Positions 7,801 to 16,730 are shown, counted from the stretch's first letter. The stretch: 53,641 bases of DNA from a bacterium (GCA_024641305.1 JAHEDI010000024.1:1-53641); one strand, 5' to 3'. Notes: a model not told the origin generated them from the letters alone. A program made the numbers and translations.

Positions 7801-8561
7801 GACGCGGCCACCACCGTGTTCGTCAACGTTCCGATGCCCTCGATCTCCACATCCATGCGGTCGCCAGGCTGTACCGGACCGACCCCGCCCGGGGTGCCAG
7901 TCATGATCACATCGCCGGGTAGGAGGGTCATAACCGAAGTGACGTATTCAATGAGTTCGGCCACCCCGAACACCAGATCGGCCGTCGACCCATCCTGGCG
8001 AACCTCGCCATTCACCCGGGTGATGAGGCTCATTCCCTCGGCGGCATCAAACTCGGTTTCGATGGCCGGACCGAGGGGACAGAAGGTATCAAACCCTTTA
8101 CCTCTGGTGAACTGGACGTCCTTGCGTTGAAGGTCACGCGCCGTCATATCGTTGCCCACGGTGTAGCCGAGAATGACCTGACCCACGTCCTCAGCCGGCA
8201 CATGGCGGGCAACCGCTCCGATAACCACGACCAACTCGCCCTCATACTGGAGATCTTTGGTGAGTTTGGGATACACAACCGGTTGGCCGGGCCCGACGAC
8301 CGACGTCGAGGGCTTGAGGAAAATAAGCGGCTCCTCAGGAACCGGGTTGTTGAATTCGGCAGCGTGATCGACATAATTCCGACCGATGGCGACCACTTTT
8401 GAGGGAAGAACCGGTGACAACAGTTGAATGTCACCAAAGTTGACGAACACATCGGTGGCTTCCCAATGCACCAAAGGAGAACCCTGGTAGACCCGGATGC
8501 CCTCCGGCTCAACGGTGCCATAGGCAATGCCTTCGTTGGTCTGCATACGAACAATTTTCAC
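7797..8561 (-). CDS. Fumarylacetoacetate hydrolase (FAH) family protein
   Basis: 254 aa, a full-length single-domain FAH-fold protein with a short N-terminal cap. Seen: the family core VVAIGRNYVDHAAEFN, LIFLKPSTSVVGPGQPV, metal-ligand region LQYEGELVVVIG, NDMTARDLQ, and C-terminal GDVIMTGTPGGVGPVQPGD. Members hydrolyse or decarboxylate diketo acids such as acylpyruvates or oxaloacetate, or isomerise 5-carboxymethyl-2-hydroxymuconate. The exact substrate cannot be told from sequence. Overlaps both neighbours by 4 bp (PaaI-like thioesterase upstream, gltX downstream). The gltX association is conserved in Actinobacteria, which suggests a housekeeping role such as metabolite repair. Confidence 0.9.
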
Positions 8562-9073
8562 GGGTAGTACTCGTCGCTTTCGTAGATCGGTTTGAGCGCG
8601 TCCTGGAAGTGTTCCATGCCGACAGATAGGAACAATCCGGAGGCCTCAAGATAGTTGGTCCCGTGGTCGTCGAAAGCGACCGCCTCGGCAAACATCTTGC
8701 GCCCCTCGATCCTCGTCATCCATGCTTCGGCCTGCAGATGCATACCGACCGGAACGGGACGCAGATAATTGACGCTCAGATTGGCCGTCACACCAGGCTT
8801 CTGATGGGCAATCATGACAAAACCAATGAGGTCATCAAGCACGGCCGCAGACATTCCGCCGTGTACCAGACCCGGTCCGCCCTCGTGGCGCTTGTCGAAC
8901 GTCAGATCAACGACCACAAGATCACCCTCGTAATGCACTTCGAGGTGCAGTCCGTCCGGATTCTCCGAGCCACACCCAAAACACGTGGGGAGATGTTCGG
9001 TGATCATCGAGCCCAGGATGGCTTTATTCGGCACCGGGAGAATGACGCCAGTTAGGTATCGGTACTCGCTCAC
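8558..9073 (-). CDS. PaaI/hotdog-fold acyl-CoA thioesterase
   Basis: 171 aa. Seen: an N-terminal CFGCGSENPDGLHL segment common in 4HBT-family thioesterases, followed by the hotdog core with VHGGMSAAVLDDLIGFVM (the helix carrying the catalytic acidic residue) and the strand NLSVNYLRPVPVG. It is expected to hydrolyse acyl-CoA thioesters in the cytosol; the chain specificity is unknown. It overlaps the gene on either side by 4 bp within the ilvE-gltX operon. The context of ilvE and FAH suggests a branched-chain acyl-CoA or a repair role, but this is inference. Confidence 0.85.
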   Translation of the reverse strand: MSEYRYLTGVILPVPNKAILGSMITEHLPTCFGCGSENPDGLHLEVHYEGDLVVVDLTFDKRHEGGPGLVHGGMSAAVLDDLIGFVMIAHQKPGVTANLSVNYLRPVPVGMHLQAEAWMTRIEGRKMFAEAVAFDDHGTNYLEASGLFLSVGMEHFQDALKPIYESDEYYP

Positions 9074-9567
9074 GAGGCGGCGAGTCGGGTCCGAACTCGA
9101 TCCGGTGACGCAGCCATCAACGCTGGATCGATTGACCCGACGAACGCCGCACCTTTGTTATGTTCGTGGGCCGACTTGTCCAGCCATCGATGGCGTTCCT
9201 CGATGAGTCGCTTGGCGACCGCCGGGGGCACTTCTTCGGGACGAAATCCCAGAAGGAGCAGGCCAACTTCCACGTCGTGAGTGGTGGGTGCCCTGCCGAA
9301 CAACGACGCCCGCGCCGCGACGAAGGTCGCCAGAACCGCCTCGGACTCGGAACTTCGCGAGGTTCGATCCCACTCGCTTGAGCGGATGAGCTTGATCGCC
9401 CACCCGGTATCGGGGCCGGGACGCCCGAAAGCTCCGCCCCAACGCATCTCGTCGGGACCAGAAATCTCCCCTGGTCTGGTCGGCTTCCATCTGCGGGGAG
9501 CGCCAGGCTTCCCAACCGCCCGCGGGGCGTCTGAGTGATCCAATTCGATATTCGGTTCTTGTCCCAT
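9070..9567 (-). CDS. Conserved-looking hypothetical protein in the ilvE-gltX operon
   Basis: 165 aa from the ATG at 9567, which overlaps the ilvE stop codon as ATGA. The longer open frame into ilvE is rejected. No recognised domain. Seen: a Pro/Arg-rich N-terminal third with the segment RWKPTRPGEISGPDEMRWGGAFGRPGPDTGWA, then a mostly helical remainder with LATFVAARASLFGRAP, a LLLLGFRPEEVPPAVAKRLIEERHRW helix and SIDPALMAASPDRVRTRLA. Soluble, no signal or membrane segment. Tight 4-bp overlaps on both sides argue that it is a real, co-translated gene. Function unknown. Confidence 0.78.
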   Translation of the reverse strand: MGQEPNIELDHSDAPRAVGKPGAPRRWKPTRPGEISGPDEMRWGGAFGRPGPDTGWAIKLIRSSEWDRTSRSSESEAVLATFVAARASLFGRAPTTHDVEVGLLLLGFRPEEVPPAVAKRLIEERHRWLDKSAHEHNKGAAFVGSIDPALMAASPDRVRTRLAAS

Positions 9568-10481
9568 CAGACCCGGTCCAACCAGTGCTCGTAGCTGGAG
9601 ATTTTGCCACGCACCGCGTCGGCAAAAATCGACTGGACTTGTTTGGTGACCGGTCCCGGGCGCCCGGACCCGACAGGTCGGCCGTCGACTTGCTTGACTG
9701 GGGTTACCTCGGCGGCCGTTCCACAAAGCAGGATCTCATCGGCGTAGTACAGCTCTGAGCGCGTCACGGAACGTTCGATGAGTTGGTGGTCGTTATCGCG
9801 CAAGATTTGAATCACCGCATCACGTGTGATGCCGCCCAGGCAGCCGTCTGAAACGGGCGGAGTCGCCACCACCCCACCTTTGACGACAAAGATGTTTTCG
9901 CCAGAACCCTCTGAGACAAACCCCTCCCGATTGAGAAGGATGGCTTCGTCGAATCCCGCACGAACCGCTTCGCTCTTGGCAAGAATCGAGTTCAAATAGC
10001 CACCGGTTCCCTTGGCAGAAGGGATCAGTGAGGAAGAGTCGATCCGGCGCCAGGAAGATACCGCGACCCGGATCCCGTTGGTGACTCCGTCGTCCCCCAG
10101 GTAGGCACCCCACTCCCAGGCGGCCACCATGATGTGGGTTGATGCCCCGGCCGGGTTCAACCCGATCGACCCCAGACCGAGAAAAACGAGCGGGCGAATG
10201 TAACCGCTCGCCAGTTCATTGGAAGAGATGACTTCCCTGGCGGCTTTCATGAGCTGATCGGCGTCAAGATCGAGCGGTAATCCGTAGGCCTTGCATGACA
10301 TCACGAGACGTTCCATGTGCTCACGATGGCGGAAAATCGCCGGTCCGCTGTCGGTGGCGTAGGCCCGGATACCTTCAAAGGCTCCCGATCCGTAGTGCAG
10401 GGCGTGGGTCAAAACGTGGACCTTGGCGTCGTCCCAGGGAACGAGTTCACCGTCCATCCAAATGTACTTCGATGCTTCCAT
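9567..10481 (-). CDS. ilvE: Branched-chain amino acid aminotransferase
   Basis: 304 aa, standard length for class IV PLP aminotransferases of the IlvE type. Seen: the N-terminal YIWMDGELVPWDDAKVHVLTHALHYGSGAFEGIRAY block typical of BCAT, the PLP-lysine segment SAKGTGGYLNSI (near residue 160), and EGSGENIFVV, followed by the phosphate-binding GGITRDAVIQI and the C-terminal LCGTAAEVTPV. It interconverts Leu, Ile and Val with their 2-oxo acids using glutamate/2-oxoglutarate. It starts 5 nt after the S9 peptidase stop and overlaps the next gene, so it lies inside an operon rather than behind its own promoter. Confidence 0.95.
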   Translation of the reverse strand: MEASKYIWMDGELVPWDDAKVHVLTHALHYGSGAFEGIRAYATDSGPAIFRHREHMERLVMSCKAYGLPLDLDADQLMKAAREVISSNELASGYIRPLVFLGLGSIGLNPAGASTHIMVAAWEWGAYLGDDGVTNGIRVAVSSWRRIDSSSLIPSAKGTGGYLNSILAKSEAVRAGFDEAILLNREGFVSEGSGENIFVVKGGVVATPPVSDGCLGGITRDAVIQILRDNDHQLIERSVTRSELYYADEILLCGTAAEVTPVKQVDGRPVGSGRPGPVTKQVQSIFADAVRGKISSYEHWLDRV

Positions 10482-10486
10482 GGCTA

Positions 10487-12382
10487 TTAGTTTGCCAGGT
10501 TCTCGTCGACTGGGAGCAAGTGACGACCATGCCAGTCGAGAATCGCCTCAAATCGCTCTTGTCGATGCCGCGGTTTGCCAGCCCGAGACAGTTCATGCGA
10601 CTCGCCAGGGAATCGGATCATCTCGGTCTCGACCCCGCTCCGCAAGAGCATGGTAAACAGCTGTTCGGCCTGCTCGATCGGGCACCGGTAATCGTTCTCC
10701 GAGTGCATGATCAGCGTCGGAACCTTTATCTCATGCGCATTGGCCAGGGGACTCGCTTCCCACAGCTGGGCTGGATCGTCAGGAAGATTCGCCTCCAGAT
10801 ACATTTGCGAAAAGTACGGTCCAATATCGGAAGTACCGGCAAACGATGACCAGTTGAGAAGACCCCGCTCGACGATCGCGGACTTGAAACGCTGATCACG
10901 GGAGGTCAGCCATGCCGTCATGAAGCCGCCGTATGACCCGCCCATGACACCGAGTCGATCTCGGTCCAATCTCGGGTACCGTGTGAGGGCCTCATCGAGG
11001 GCTGCCTGAATGTCAGCCATGTCGTTTACTCCCCAGCCTCCACCGACCACGGCCCGGACATGGTCTGAACCACGACCTGACGAGCCGCGCGGATTACAGG
11101 CCACGACGCCGTAACCTGCGCCGACATACATCTGAAACTCATCGAAGAACCCGTAGCCGTACTGGGCGGCCGGGCCGCCGTGGATGTTCAGAAGAGTCGG
11201 GACCGGCTCAGACCCGACCGGCAGGTACACCCAGACGTCGACATCACCGCCCCCGGCATTGACCAGGAAGTGTTCAGCGTGGACCAGCTTGGAAGCGAAA
11301 TCGTCGTTGATCGAAGTCAGTCGCTTGGCCACTCCGCCATCCGAGACCATCAATTCGCCCGGGTTGTCATAGCTTGAGTTGACAAAAGCCACGCCTGCGA
11401 GACTGGCCGACACCGACCCGGCCATGGAATCCGCCTCGTGGATGTCGATGATGGCGCCTTCTGGTGAGACGCTCTTGACGACTACCCGTCCTTCGTCCTC
11501 GACCAGAATGACTGCGTCGTCACCCCGAAAAGCCAACTCGGCGATGCCCCGATCCAGGTCCGGGGTCAGCGTGACCGGCCCTTCGGCATCCAGACGCCAC
11601 AACTGCACCATGTCGGGCCAATCAAACAGATTTCGAAGGCCAAGCGCATGCAACGATCCCGATTCTGAGTAGTCGAGTGATGACCACATACCCAGATCGG
11701 CGACCATCGTGAGCTCGCCGGTCTGGATCTGACGTTCCCAAACCTGTACATCGTTGTTGGCGACCCGGTCACCCGATCGGTCGGAGCAAAAGGCGACTTT
11801 CGTCCCGTCAGGTGAGAAGATCGCCCCGTTTTCGCGAAAGGAATCGTCGTCGGAAAGCTTGACCATCTCACTCCCGTCGGCAGAAACCAGCCAGGTGGTA
11901 TCGACGGTGTTATGGAGCTGGCCAATCGTGTCGGACCGCATCGGGAGTCGTACGACCCTGACCGGCTTTCGTTTCCGCTCGTCGTCGTCGAGGTCTTTCC
12001 ACTCATCCGAGTATTCGACGGCTGACACGATGAGTCGGGCGCTGTCGGGTGACCAATCAAATGAGCGAACCCCCATCGCGAAGTCTGTAAGCACCTCGGC
12101 TTCGCCGCCGAGAAACGGTATGACTGCCAGCTGTGGTTTGTCCGTGGCTGCCGCACCCTTGCGCAAGAAGGCAACTTTGGTTCCATCCGGGCTGAACCGG
12201 GGCGCGAGATCGGTTGGCCCCGCGGTCAGCTTACGAACGGCTTCACCGTCGGCCACCCAGATGAAGGCGTCGTAGCGGTCCTCGTCCAGATTCATCCGCT
12301 TGGATCCAAACACGATTCGGCCATCCCCGGCTATCGACGTTCCAGCCAGAGCTACATACGAGTTCATGTCTTCAAGCTTCAA
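10487..12382 (-). CDS. S9-family serine peptidase (acylaminoacyl-peptidase/prolyl oligopeptidase type)
   Basis: 631 aa with two domains: an N-terminal TolB-like beta-propeller (repeats such as PRFSPDGTKVAFLRKG and GAIFSPDGTKVAFCSD, to about residue 380) and a C-terminal alpha/beta hydrolase. Catalytic residues visible: Ser in GVMGGSYGGF, Asp in HSENDYRCP, His in FPGESHELS. It hydrolyses short peptides or releases N-acyl amino acids; it has no signal peptide and is probably cytosolic. The start is taken as TTG 12382 because GGAGG lies 5 nt before it. ATG 12367, 15 nt further in, is the alternative. First gene of the operon ending in gltX; divergent from pgpA. Confidence 0.9.
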   Translation of the reverse strand: MKLEDMNSYVALAGTSIAGDGRIVFGSKRMNLDEDRYDAFIWVADGEAVRKLTAGPTDLAPRFSPDGTKVAFLRKGAAATDKPQLAVIPFLGGEAEVLTDFAMGVRSFDWSPDSARLIVSAVEYSDEWKDLDDDERKRKPVRVVRLPMRSDTIGQLHNTVDTTWLVSADGSEMVKLSDDDSFRENGAIFSPDGTKVAFCSDRSGDRVANNDVQVWERQIQTGELTMVADLGMWSSLDYSESGSLHALGLRNLFDWPDMVQLWRLDAEGPVTLTPDLDRGIAELAFRGDDAVILVEDEGRVVVKSVSPEGAIIDIHEADSMAGSVSASLAGVAFVNSSYDNPGELMVSDGGVAKRLTSINDDFASKLVHAEHFLVNAGGGDVDVWVYLPVGSEPVPTLLNIHGGPAAQYGYGFFDEFQMYVGAGYGVVACNPRGSSGRGSDHVRAVVGGGWGVNDMADIQAALDEALTRYPRLDRDRLGVMGGSYGGFMTAWLTSRDQRFKSAIVERGLLNWSSFAGTSDIGPYFSQMYLEANLPDDPAQLWEASPLANAHEIKVPTLIMHSENDYRCPIEQAEQLFTMLLRSGVETEMIRFPGESHELSRAGKPRHRQERFEAILDWHGRHLLPVDENLAN

Positions 12383-12404
12383 ATGATCCTCCAAATCTGA
12401 CAAA

Positions 12405-12414
12405 ACTGTAGCCT
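12405..12414. promoter_or_regulatory. Overlapping divergent -10 boxes (S9 peptidase operon / pgpA)
   Basis: TAGCCT at 12409-12414 on the plus strand is 6 nt before the pgpA ATG (leaderless). TACAGT at 12405-12410 on the minus strand precedes the peptidase TTG start by a 22-nt leader carrying GGAGG. The two boxes share the central TA. Confidence 0.5.
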
Positions 12415-12420
12415 GCCCCG

Positions 12421-12873
12421 ATGCACCGCACGATTGCCTCATGGTTCGGATCCGGCCTAGTACTCGGCAGGCTTCGCGGCGACCACTCCGGCTCGGGAAC
12501 GGTTGGCTCGGTGGTCGCCCTCGGCATGACCCTGCTCATCGCCCCGTCCGGTTGGCAATGGCAAGCACTAGCGGCCGTTGTCGCGACCGGGCTGTCTTTG
12601 TGGTCCTCCCGACCGTTTGCGGCCGATGGCGCCGACCCGGGCTGGATCGTGGCAGACGAGGCGGCCGGTATGTTCCTGGCTTCGATCGGGCTGGGAATGC
12701 CAGCTGTTTTCGTGGCTTTCGTCGTGTTCCGGGTTGCCGACGCCACCAAGAAGTTTCCCGGTGTCGCCGCCGCCGAACGCCTGCATGGCGCGGTTGGTAT
12801 CACCGCAGATGACCTCGTAGCCGGGCTGTGGGCACTCGCCGCTGGCTGGGCGTTGCAGCTGTGGGTCTTCTAG
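12421..12873 (+). CDS. pgpA: Phosphatidylglycerophosphatase A
   Basis: 150 aa. Seen: the PgpA pattern of a short N-terminal segment with GSGTVGSVVAL, a hydrophobic region, the acidic motif DPGWIVADEAAGM (about residues 72-84), the stretch RVADATKKFPG, and the final GITADDLVAGLWALAAG helix. It removes phosphate from phosphatidylglycerophosphate to give phosphatidylglycerol at the membrane. The first ATG is supported by a TAGCCT box 6 nt upstream. Its stop codon TAG overlaps the stop of the convergent serA gene through a shared CTAG. Confidence 0.9.
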   Translation: MHRTIASWFGSGLVLGRLRGDHSGSGTVGSVVALGMTLLIAPSGWQWQALAAVVATGLSLWSSRPFAADGADPGWIVADEAAGMFLASIGLGMPAVFVAFVVFRVADATKKFPGVAAAERLHGAVGITADDLVAGLWALAAGWALQLWVF

Positions 12874-14465
12874 ACGTCAGGCAGGTGCACAAATCGTGCG
12901 GTGATGATTCCGTCCAATTTCCTCAAGGCTTCGACCTGAGCATCGGTCACCACGGTGTCGGTGGCGACTCCCATCATGGCCGCCTCGCCGGTACCTGGCA
13001 TCCGCCCAACCACCATGTCGGAAATGTTGACGTTCAGATCTCCGAGGAAAGTGCCGACCCGACCGATCAACCCCGGTGCGTCCTGATTTCGTACCATCAG
13101 CAAGTTCCGATGCATGGGTAGTTCCAGCTCCAGGCCCTGAATCTCCACGAACACCGGCCCCTTCCGGGTGATCGTGCCCGATACCGATACCGGTTGGCCA
13201 TTGAACGTCCCGGACAGTTGAACAAGAGATACAAAATCCCGTGCGTCCTTGGCTTTTTCTTCGACGATCTGAATCCCATGATCTTCAGCGATCGAAGAAG
13301 CGTTCACGTAAGAAACCGTGTCGGTTGACGCTTCCGAAAGAGCCCCTTTCAAAGCCGCCAGCCGAAGGGGGGTCGCTGGAAACTCGGCAATCCGACCTTC
13401 CATGCGCAGGGTCACCACCGCCGGCAGACCCTTGGCGATCCCGACGAAGACCCTCGCAAGATTTTCGACCAGCGGGAGGTACGCTCTGATTTCGGGAGAT
13501 ACTTCACGACCGAGGTCGACGTTTACGGCCGACAACACCAGTTCGCCTGACAATGCCGCAGCGACCGCCGTCGCAACATCGGTCCCGGCTTTGTCCTGGG
13601 CTTCGACCGTCGACGCTCCGAGATGCGGGGTAAGGACTACCTGCGGTAACTCGAACAGCGGGCTGGCCGTCAACGGTTCAACCGCAAAGACGTCGAGGCC
13701 CGCCCCGGCCACGTGACCGTTCCGAACTGCCTCGGCGAGGTCCTCCTCGACGATAATCCCACCTCGCGATGTGTTGACGATGCGAACACCCGGTTTCATC
13801 GACGAGAAGGCATCGGCATCGAGCATGCTTTCCGTCTCGCGGGTCTTGGGAAGATGGACGGTTATGAAATCTGCGACCGCGTACAGGTCCGACACGTCTT
13901 CAACAATCTGCACGCCCAGCCGGTTCGCTATGTCTGGCGACACGAACGGATCGTACCCGATGAGATTCATCCCAAAAGCTCTGGCCCGCTCAGCGACTAG
14001 CGACCCGATGCGGCCCATACCGAGAATCCCCAGCGTTTTGCCATGCAGCTCAACCCCTTGAAAACTGGTCCGATCCCAGGTCCCCGATCGTAAGACTGCA
14101 TCGGCTCTCGCTACATTGCGAGCCTGGGACAGGATCAACGCCATGGCGTGTTCAGCGGCGGAGATCGTATTGGCGGTCGGGGCGTTGACCACGAGGACGC
14201 CCTGGGCCGTGGCGGCTTTCAAGTCGATGTTATCGACGCCGACGCCAGCTCGACCGACGACCGATAGCTTTGGGGCCGACGCCAACAATTCGACGTCGAC
14301 CTGGGTGGCGGACCGAACCACCAATCCATCGGCGTCGCGCAGACGAAGGAGCAGATCGGCCCGTTCGACTCCGGCGGCATTGTCGACCGTACAGGCGCGC
14401 TCAAGCGCTTCGATACCGGCGGCTGCGATGACTTCGGCGACGACTACCTTGGGCTTGTCCATCAT
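12870..14465 (-). CDS. serA: D-3-phosphoglycerate dehydrogenase
   Basis: 531 aa, the long type found in Actinobacteria with an intervening domain and a C-terminal ACT domain. It oxidises 3-phosphoglycerate to 3-phosphohydroxypyruvate with NAD, the first step of serine synthesis. Seen: substrate-binding N-terminus, RAGVGVDNID, NAD fold LGILGMGRIGSLVAERA (about residue 145), the catalytic block TPHLGASTVEAQDKAG, and an ACT segment QDAPGLIGRVGTFLGD near the C-terminus for serine feedback. Start: ATG 14465, because GAGGAGG lies 7 nt upstream; a TTG directly before it is less well spaced. Divergent from usp. Confidence 0.96.
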   Translation of the reverse strand: MMDKPKVVVAEVIAAAGIEALERACTVDNAAGVERADLLLRLRDADGLVVRSATQVDVELLASAPKLSVVGRAGVGVDNIDLKAATAQGVLVVNAPTANTISAAEHAMALILSQARNVARADAVLRSGTWDRTSFQGVELHGKTLGILGMGRIGSLVAERARAFGMNLIGYDPFVSPDIANRLGVQIVEDVSDLYAVADFITVHLPKTRETESMLDADAFSSMKPGVRIVNTSRGGIIVEEDLAEAVRNGHVAGAGLDVFAVEPLTASPLFELPQVVLTPHLGASTVEAQDKAGTDVATAVAAALSGELVLSAVNVDLGREVSPEIRAYLPLVENLARVFVGIAKGLPAVVTLRMEGRIAEFPATPLRLAALKGALSEASTDTVSYVNASSIAEDHGIQIVEEKAKDARDFVSLVQLSGTFNGQPVSVSGTITRKGPVFVEIQGLELELPMHRNLLMVRNQDAPGLIGRVGTFLGDLNVNISDMVVGRMPGTGEAAMMGVATDTVVTDAQVEALRKLDGIITARFVHLPDV

Positions 14466-14535
14466 CAATTGTCCTCCTCGGGCGTGTGAAATACAAAACC
14501 GGATCCGTTCACGCCGCTCAGGCCCGGCTGCCGTG

Positions 14536-14541
14536 TAGATT
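14536..14541 (+). promoter_or_regulatory. TAGATT -10 box of the universal stress protein gene
   Basis: TAGATT, followed by an 18-nt stretch containing GGAGG 6 nt before the ATG at 14560. A conventional leadered start, in contrast to many others here. Confidence 0.5.
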
Positions 14542-14559
14542 CAGAGCTGGAGGTGTCAC

Positions 14560-14994
14560 ATGGCATGGAAGACGATCGTTGCGGCTACCGATGGATCTGA
14601 GCGGTCTATCGCCGCTACCCAGTTTGCGGCGAACCTGGCCCGAGAGAGTGGCGCCAAGCTCCATGTCGTCACGGTCGTGCGACCACCGGAAGGCTGGTGG
14701 GGCATCGAGGGCGCACCTCCTCCCCCGCGAGCCATGTCAGAAGCTGTTGTTGATGCCCGCCAGTCGATTCTCGATGTGACCATGTCGAAGCTCGATCAGA
14801 TCGATCTCGATGTCACCACTGCCCTTGAGGTCGGTGAGCCGTCCGGCACGATCGTCAAATACTGCGAGGATGTCGAAGCGGACCTGCTCGTTCTCGGTAG
14901 ACGTGGGGCGGGATTCATCGAACGATTCGTGATGGGATCGGTTGCCGACCGGCTGGCGCACTATTCGCCATGCCCGATTCTGATCATTCCCTAA
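14560..14994 (+). CDS. Universal stress protein (UspA family, ATP-binding type)
   Basis: 144 aa, single Usp domain. Seen: N-terminal KTIVAATDGSERSIAATQFA with the first-strand Asp, and the C-terminal nucleotide loop LGRRGAGFIERFVMGSVA. The loop fits G-2x-G-9x-G-S exactly, so this is the ATP-binding type. It ends in the usual strand CPILII. Usp proteins bind ATP and modulate stress survival; a specific partner is not evident. It has a good Shine-Dalgarno (GGAGG, 6 nt before ATG). Its end is 6 bp from the end of the convergent tungstate operon; CCCTA/TAGGG around 14989-15006 may form a weak shared hairpin. Confidence 0.9.
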   Translation: MAWKTIVAATDGSERSIAATQFAANLARESGAKLHVVTVVRPPEGWWGIEGAPPPPRAMSEAVVDARQSILDVTMSKLDQIDLDVTTALEVGEPSGTIVKYCEDVEADLLVLGRRGAGFIERFVMGSVADRLAHYSPCPILIIP

Positions 14995-15000
14995 CGGCAC

Positions 15001-15768
15001 CTAGGGCTGGTAAACAACCACTCCGAAAAGCTGCTCATTGACGCGCCTCACGGCAGCTTGGCCGTCGGATCCGAGTAACCACTCGGCGAAATCAAAGCCG
15101 GCCGGCGAGGCAGATTCGATCACTGTGACCCGATAGGGGTTGGTTGGCGGATCCACCAGGTCAACCCGAACAAGGTGCCCGAGATTCTCAGCGGCAAGGA
15201 AAGCGCCGACCTCAGACAAAGCGAATGCCCCGCGCTGATCGGCGACCTGAAGGGTCAGGCCCATGCCCTGCCCGGTCGAAATGTACCAATCGCCGTCCGG
15301 TGCCCCCCCGGGCGAGGGCCACTGATTGAGCTCGGTCTCATGCGTTCCCGATCCGTCTCCCCGAGATACAAAGCCATAGCCGCGATCGGCAATCTGCGCG
15401 AACGCTTCGGTAGTCGTGAGCCCGTTCAGGGTTTCGGCAAGATCGGGCGGACCGACGAGAACGAAATCGCTCGAAAACGCAATCTTCGAGAATCGGGGAT
15501 CCTCCTCGGCTAGGAACGCGGCTTCCAGTTCGGGGGCATGGGTGATGAGAACCTCGGCCGCCCCTGATTTGCCAAGATTGAGAATCTGAGCACTCGACTC
15601 TCCCAGGATGCTCAGTTGAACTCCAGGGTGAGTCGCCTCGTACTGGGCGGCTACGGCTTCGATAAACCCGCTGTCGACCAACGTCGTGCCTGCCCCGACG
15701 ATCACCCGGTCGGGAGAGCCACCACAGGCGACCAGCCCGAGGATCACGGCCACGATCAGCCCTTTCAA
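15001..15768 (-). CDS. tupA: Tungstate/molybdate ABC transporter substrate-binding lipoprotein (TupA-like)
   Basis: 255 aa. Seen: a short signal peptide with lipobox LVACGG, then a periplasmic-binding fold with GAGTTLVDSGFIEAVAAQYE, GKSGAAEVLITHAPELE, the anion-binding segment SRGDGSGTHETEL and TGQGMGLTLQVADQRGAFALSE, all typical of TupA-type tungstate receptors. It captures tungstate (or molybdate) outside the membrane for TupBC. Start: TTG at 15768, overlapping the ATPase stop as TTGA. The longer open frame extends into the ATPase gene and is rejected. Last gene of a long operon beginning at gatC. Confidence 0.88.
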   Translation of the reverse strand: MKGLIVAVILGLVACGGSPDRVIVGAGTTLVDSGFIEAVAAQYEATHPGVQLSILGESSAQILNLGKSGAAEVLITHAPELEAAFLAEEDPRFSKIAFSSDFVLVGPPDLAETLNGLTTTEAFAQIADRGYGFVSRGDGSGTHETELNQWPSPGGAPDGDWYISTGQGMGLTLQVADQRGAFALSEVGAFLAAENLGHLVRVDLVDPPTNPYRVTVIESASPAGFDFAEWLLGSDGQAAVRRVNEQLFGVVVYQP

Positions 15769-16730
15769 GACGGCACGACCCGCACGGCGGTGGCTTTCAC
15801 GACAGCAGTTGCCGGCACTCCCTCTCTCAGGCCAAGGGCTTCCAACGATCCCGGCGTCAACAGGGCCACGATCGGAACACCGGCGTCCAGAACAACTTCC
15901 ACAAATCGGCCGACCGGCCGCACCTCGGTAACCATCCCGATGAAGCTGTTCCTGGCCGATCCGACCGAAGGCGGCGTACCGGCATACATGGTGACAGTCT
16001 CGGCTCCGAACATCACTCGCACGGTGTCGCCCAGTTCGTGATCGCCAACTCCCCAGATGGCACTCCCGCCTGAAGCAACCGAACACAGGGGCCCTTCGGT
16101 AACCCGCACGATCCCATCAAGAACGTTGCCAAGCCCGACCGCGGCCGCGACGGCTTCGTCGGCCGGTTGGGCAAACACTTCGTGGATCGGACCAGCCTGG
16201 TGCACCGCCCCATCGATCAGGACCACCATGATTTGGCCGAGAATCACCGCGGCATCCTGGTCATGGGTCACGATCACCGCGCTCCGATCGCCGATCGCTT
16301 CGACGATCACCCTCGCCACGTTGATTCGATCCTGTGTGTCGAGGGCCGCCAATGGTTCGTCGAGCAATACCCACGGTTCGGGTCTCGCCAGGGTACGGGC
16401 CAGAGCGAAACGTTGCCGTTCACCACCAGACACGGCCGTCGCCTCCATAAGGTGGCCGACTCCAAGCCGGTCCGCCAGGTGACGAGCCCTGGCCGCCTGT
16501 TCAGCGTTCAAACCAAGGCCAAGGTTCCAGCCGGCGCTGCCCCGGAAGTGGTAGACGGTCTGGGGCAGATACGTGGCCTCCCACGGACTCTCGCCGATGG
16601 TGCCTGCCAACAATCGTAGAAGCGTCGACTTACCGGCACCGTTAGGACCGAAGACGACGGTTCGCATACCGGTTGGAATATCGACCTCACAGTCGAGTTG
16701 GGACCCGTCGGACGGGTACTTGAATCTCAT
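15765..16730 (-). CDS. tupC: Tungstate/molybdate ABC transporter ATPase with C-terminal TOBE-like domain
   Basis: 321 aa. Seen: Walker A GPNGAGKST (residues 28-36), Q-loop LPQTVYHF, signature SGGERQR, Walker B WVLLDEP, switch His in VIVTHDQ, then from about residue 215 a C-terminal region with two strand-rich units (VLDGIVRVTEG; FIGMVTEVRPVGRFVEVVLD) like the oxyanion-binding TOBE domains of ModC/TupC. It powers import through TupB. It overlaps the permease start by 4 bp and the binding-protein start by 4 bp. Specificity for tungstate rather than molybdate rests on the TupA-like receptor and TupB-like permease. Confidence 0.88.
   Translation of the reverse strand: MRFKYPSDGSQLDCEVDIPTGMRTVVFGPNGAGKSTLLRLLAGTIGESPWEATYLPQTVYHFRGSAGWNLGLGLNAEQAARARHLADRLGVGHLMEATAVSGGERQRFALARTLARPEPWVLLDEPLAALDTQDRINVARVIVEAIGDRSAVIVTHDQDAAVILGQIMVVLIDGAVHQAGPIHEVFAQPADEAVAAAVGLGNVLDGIVRVTEGPLCSVASGGSAIWGVGDHELGDTVRVMFGAETVTMYAGTPPSVGSARNSFIGMVTEVRPVGRFVEVVLDAGVPIVALLTPGSLEALGLREGVPATAVVKATAVRVVPS

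Noticed and set aside
15001-16086. 361-aa version of TupA starting at 16086
   Set aside because: The first 100 residues run antiparallel-free through the TupC gene in another frame and lack a signal peptide. The TTG at 15768 gives a proper lipoprotein start with TTGA coupling.
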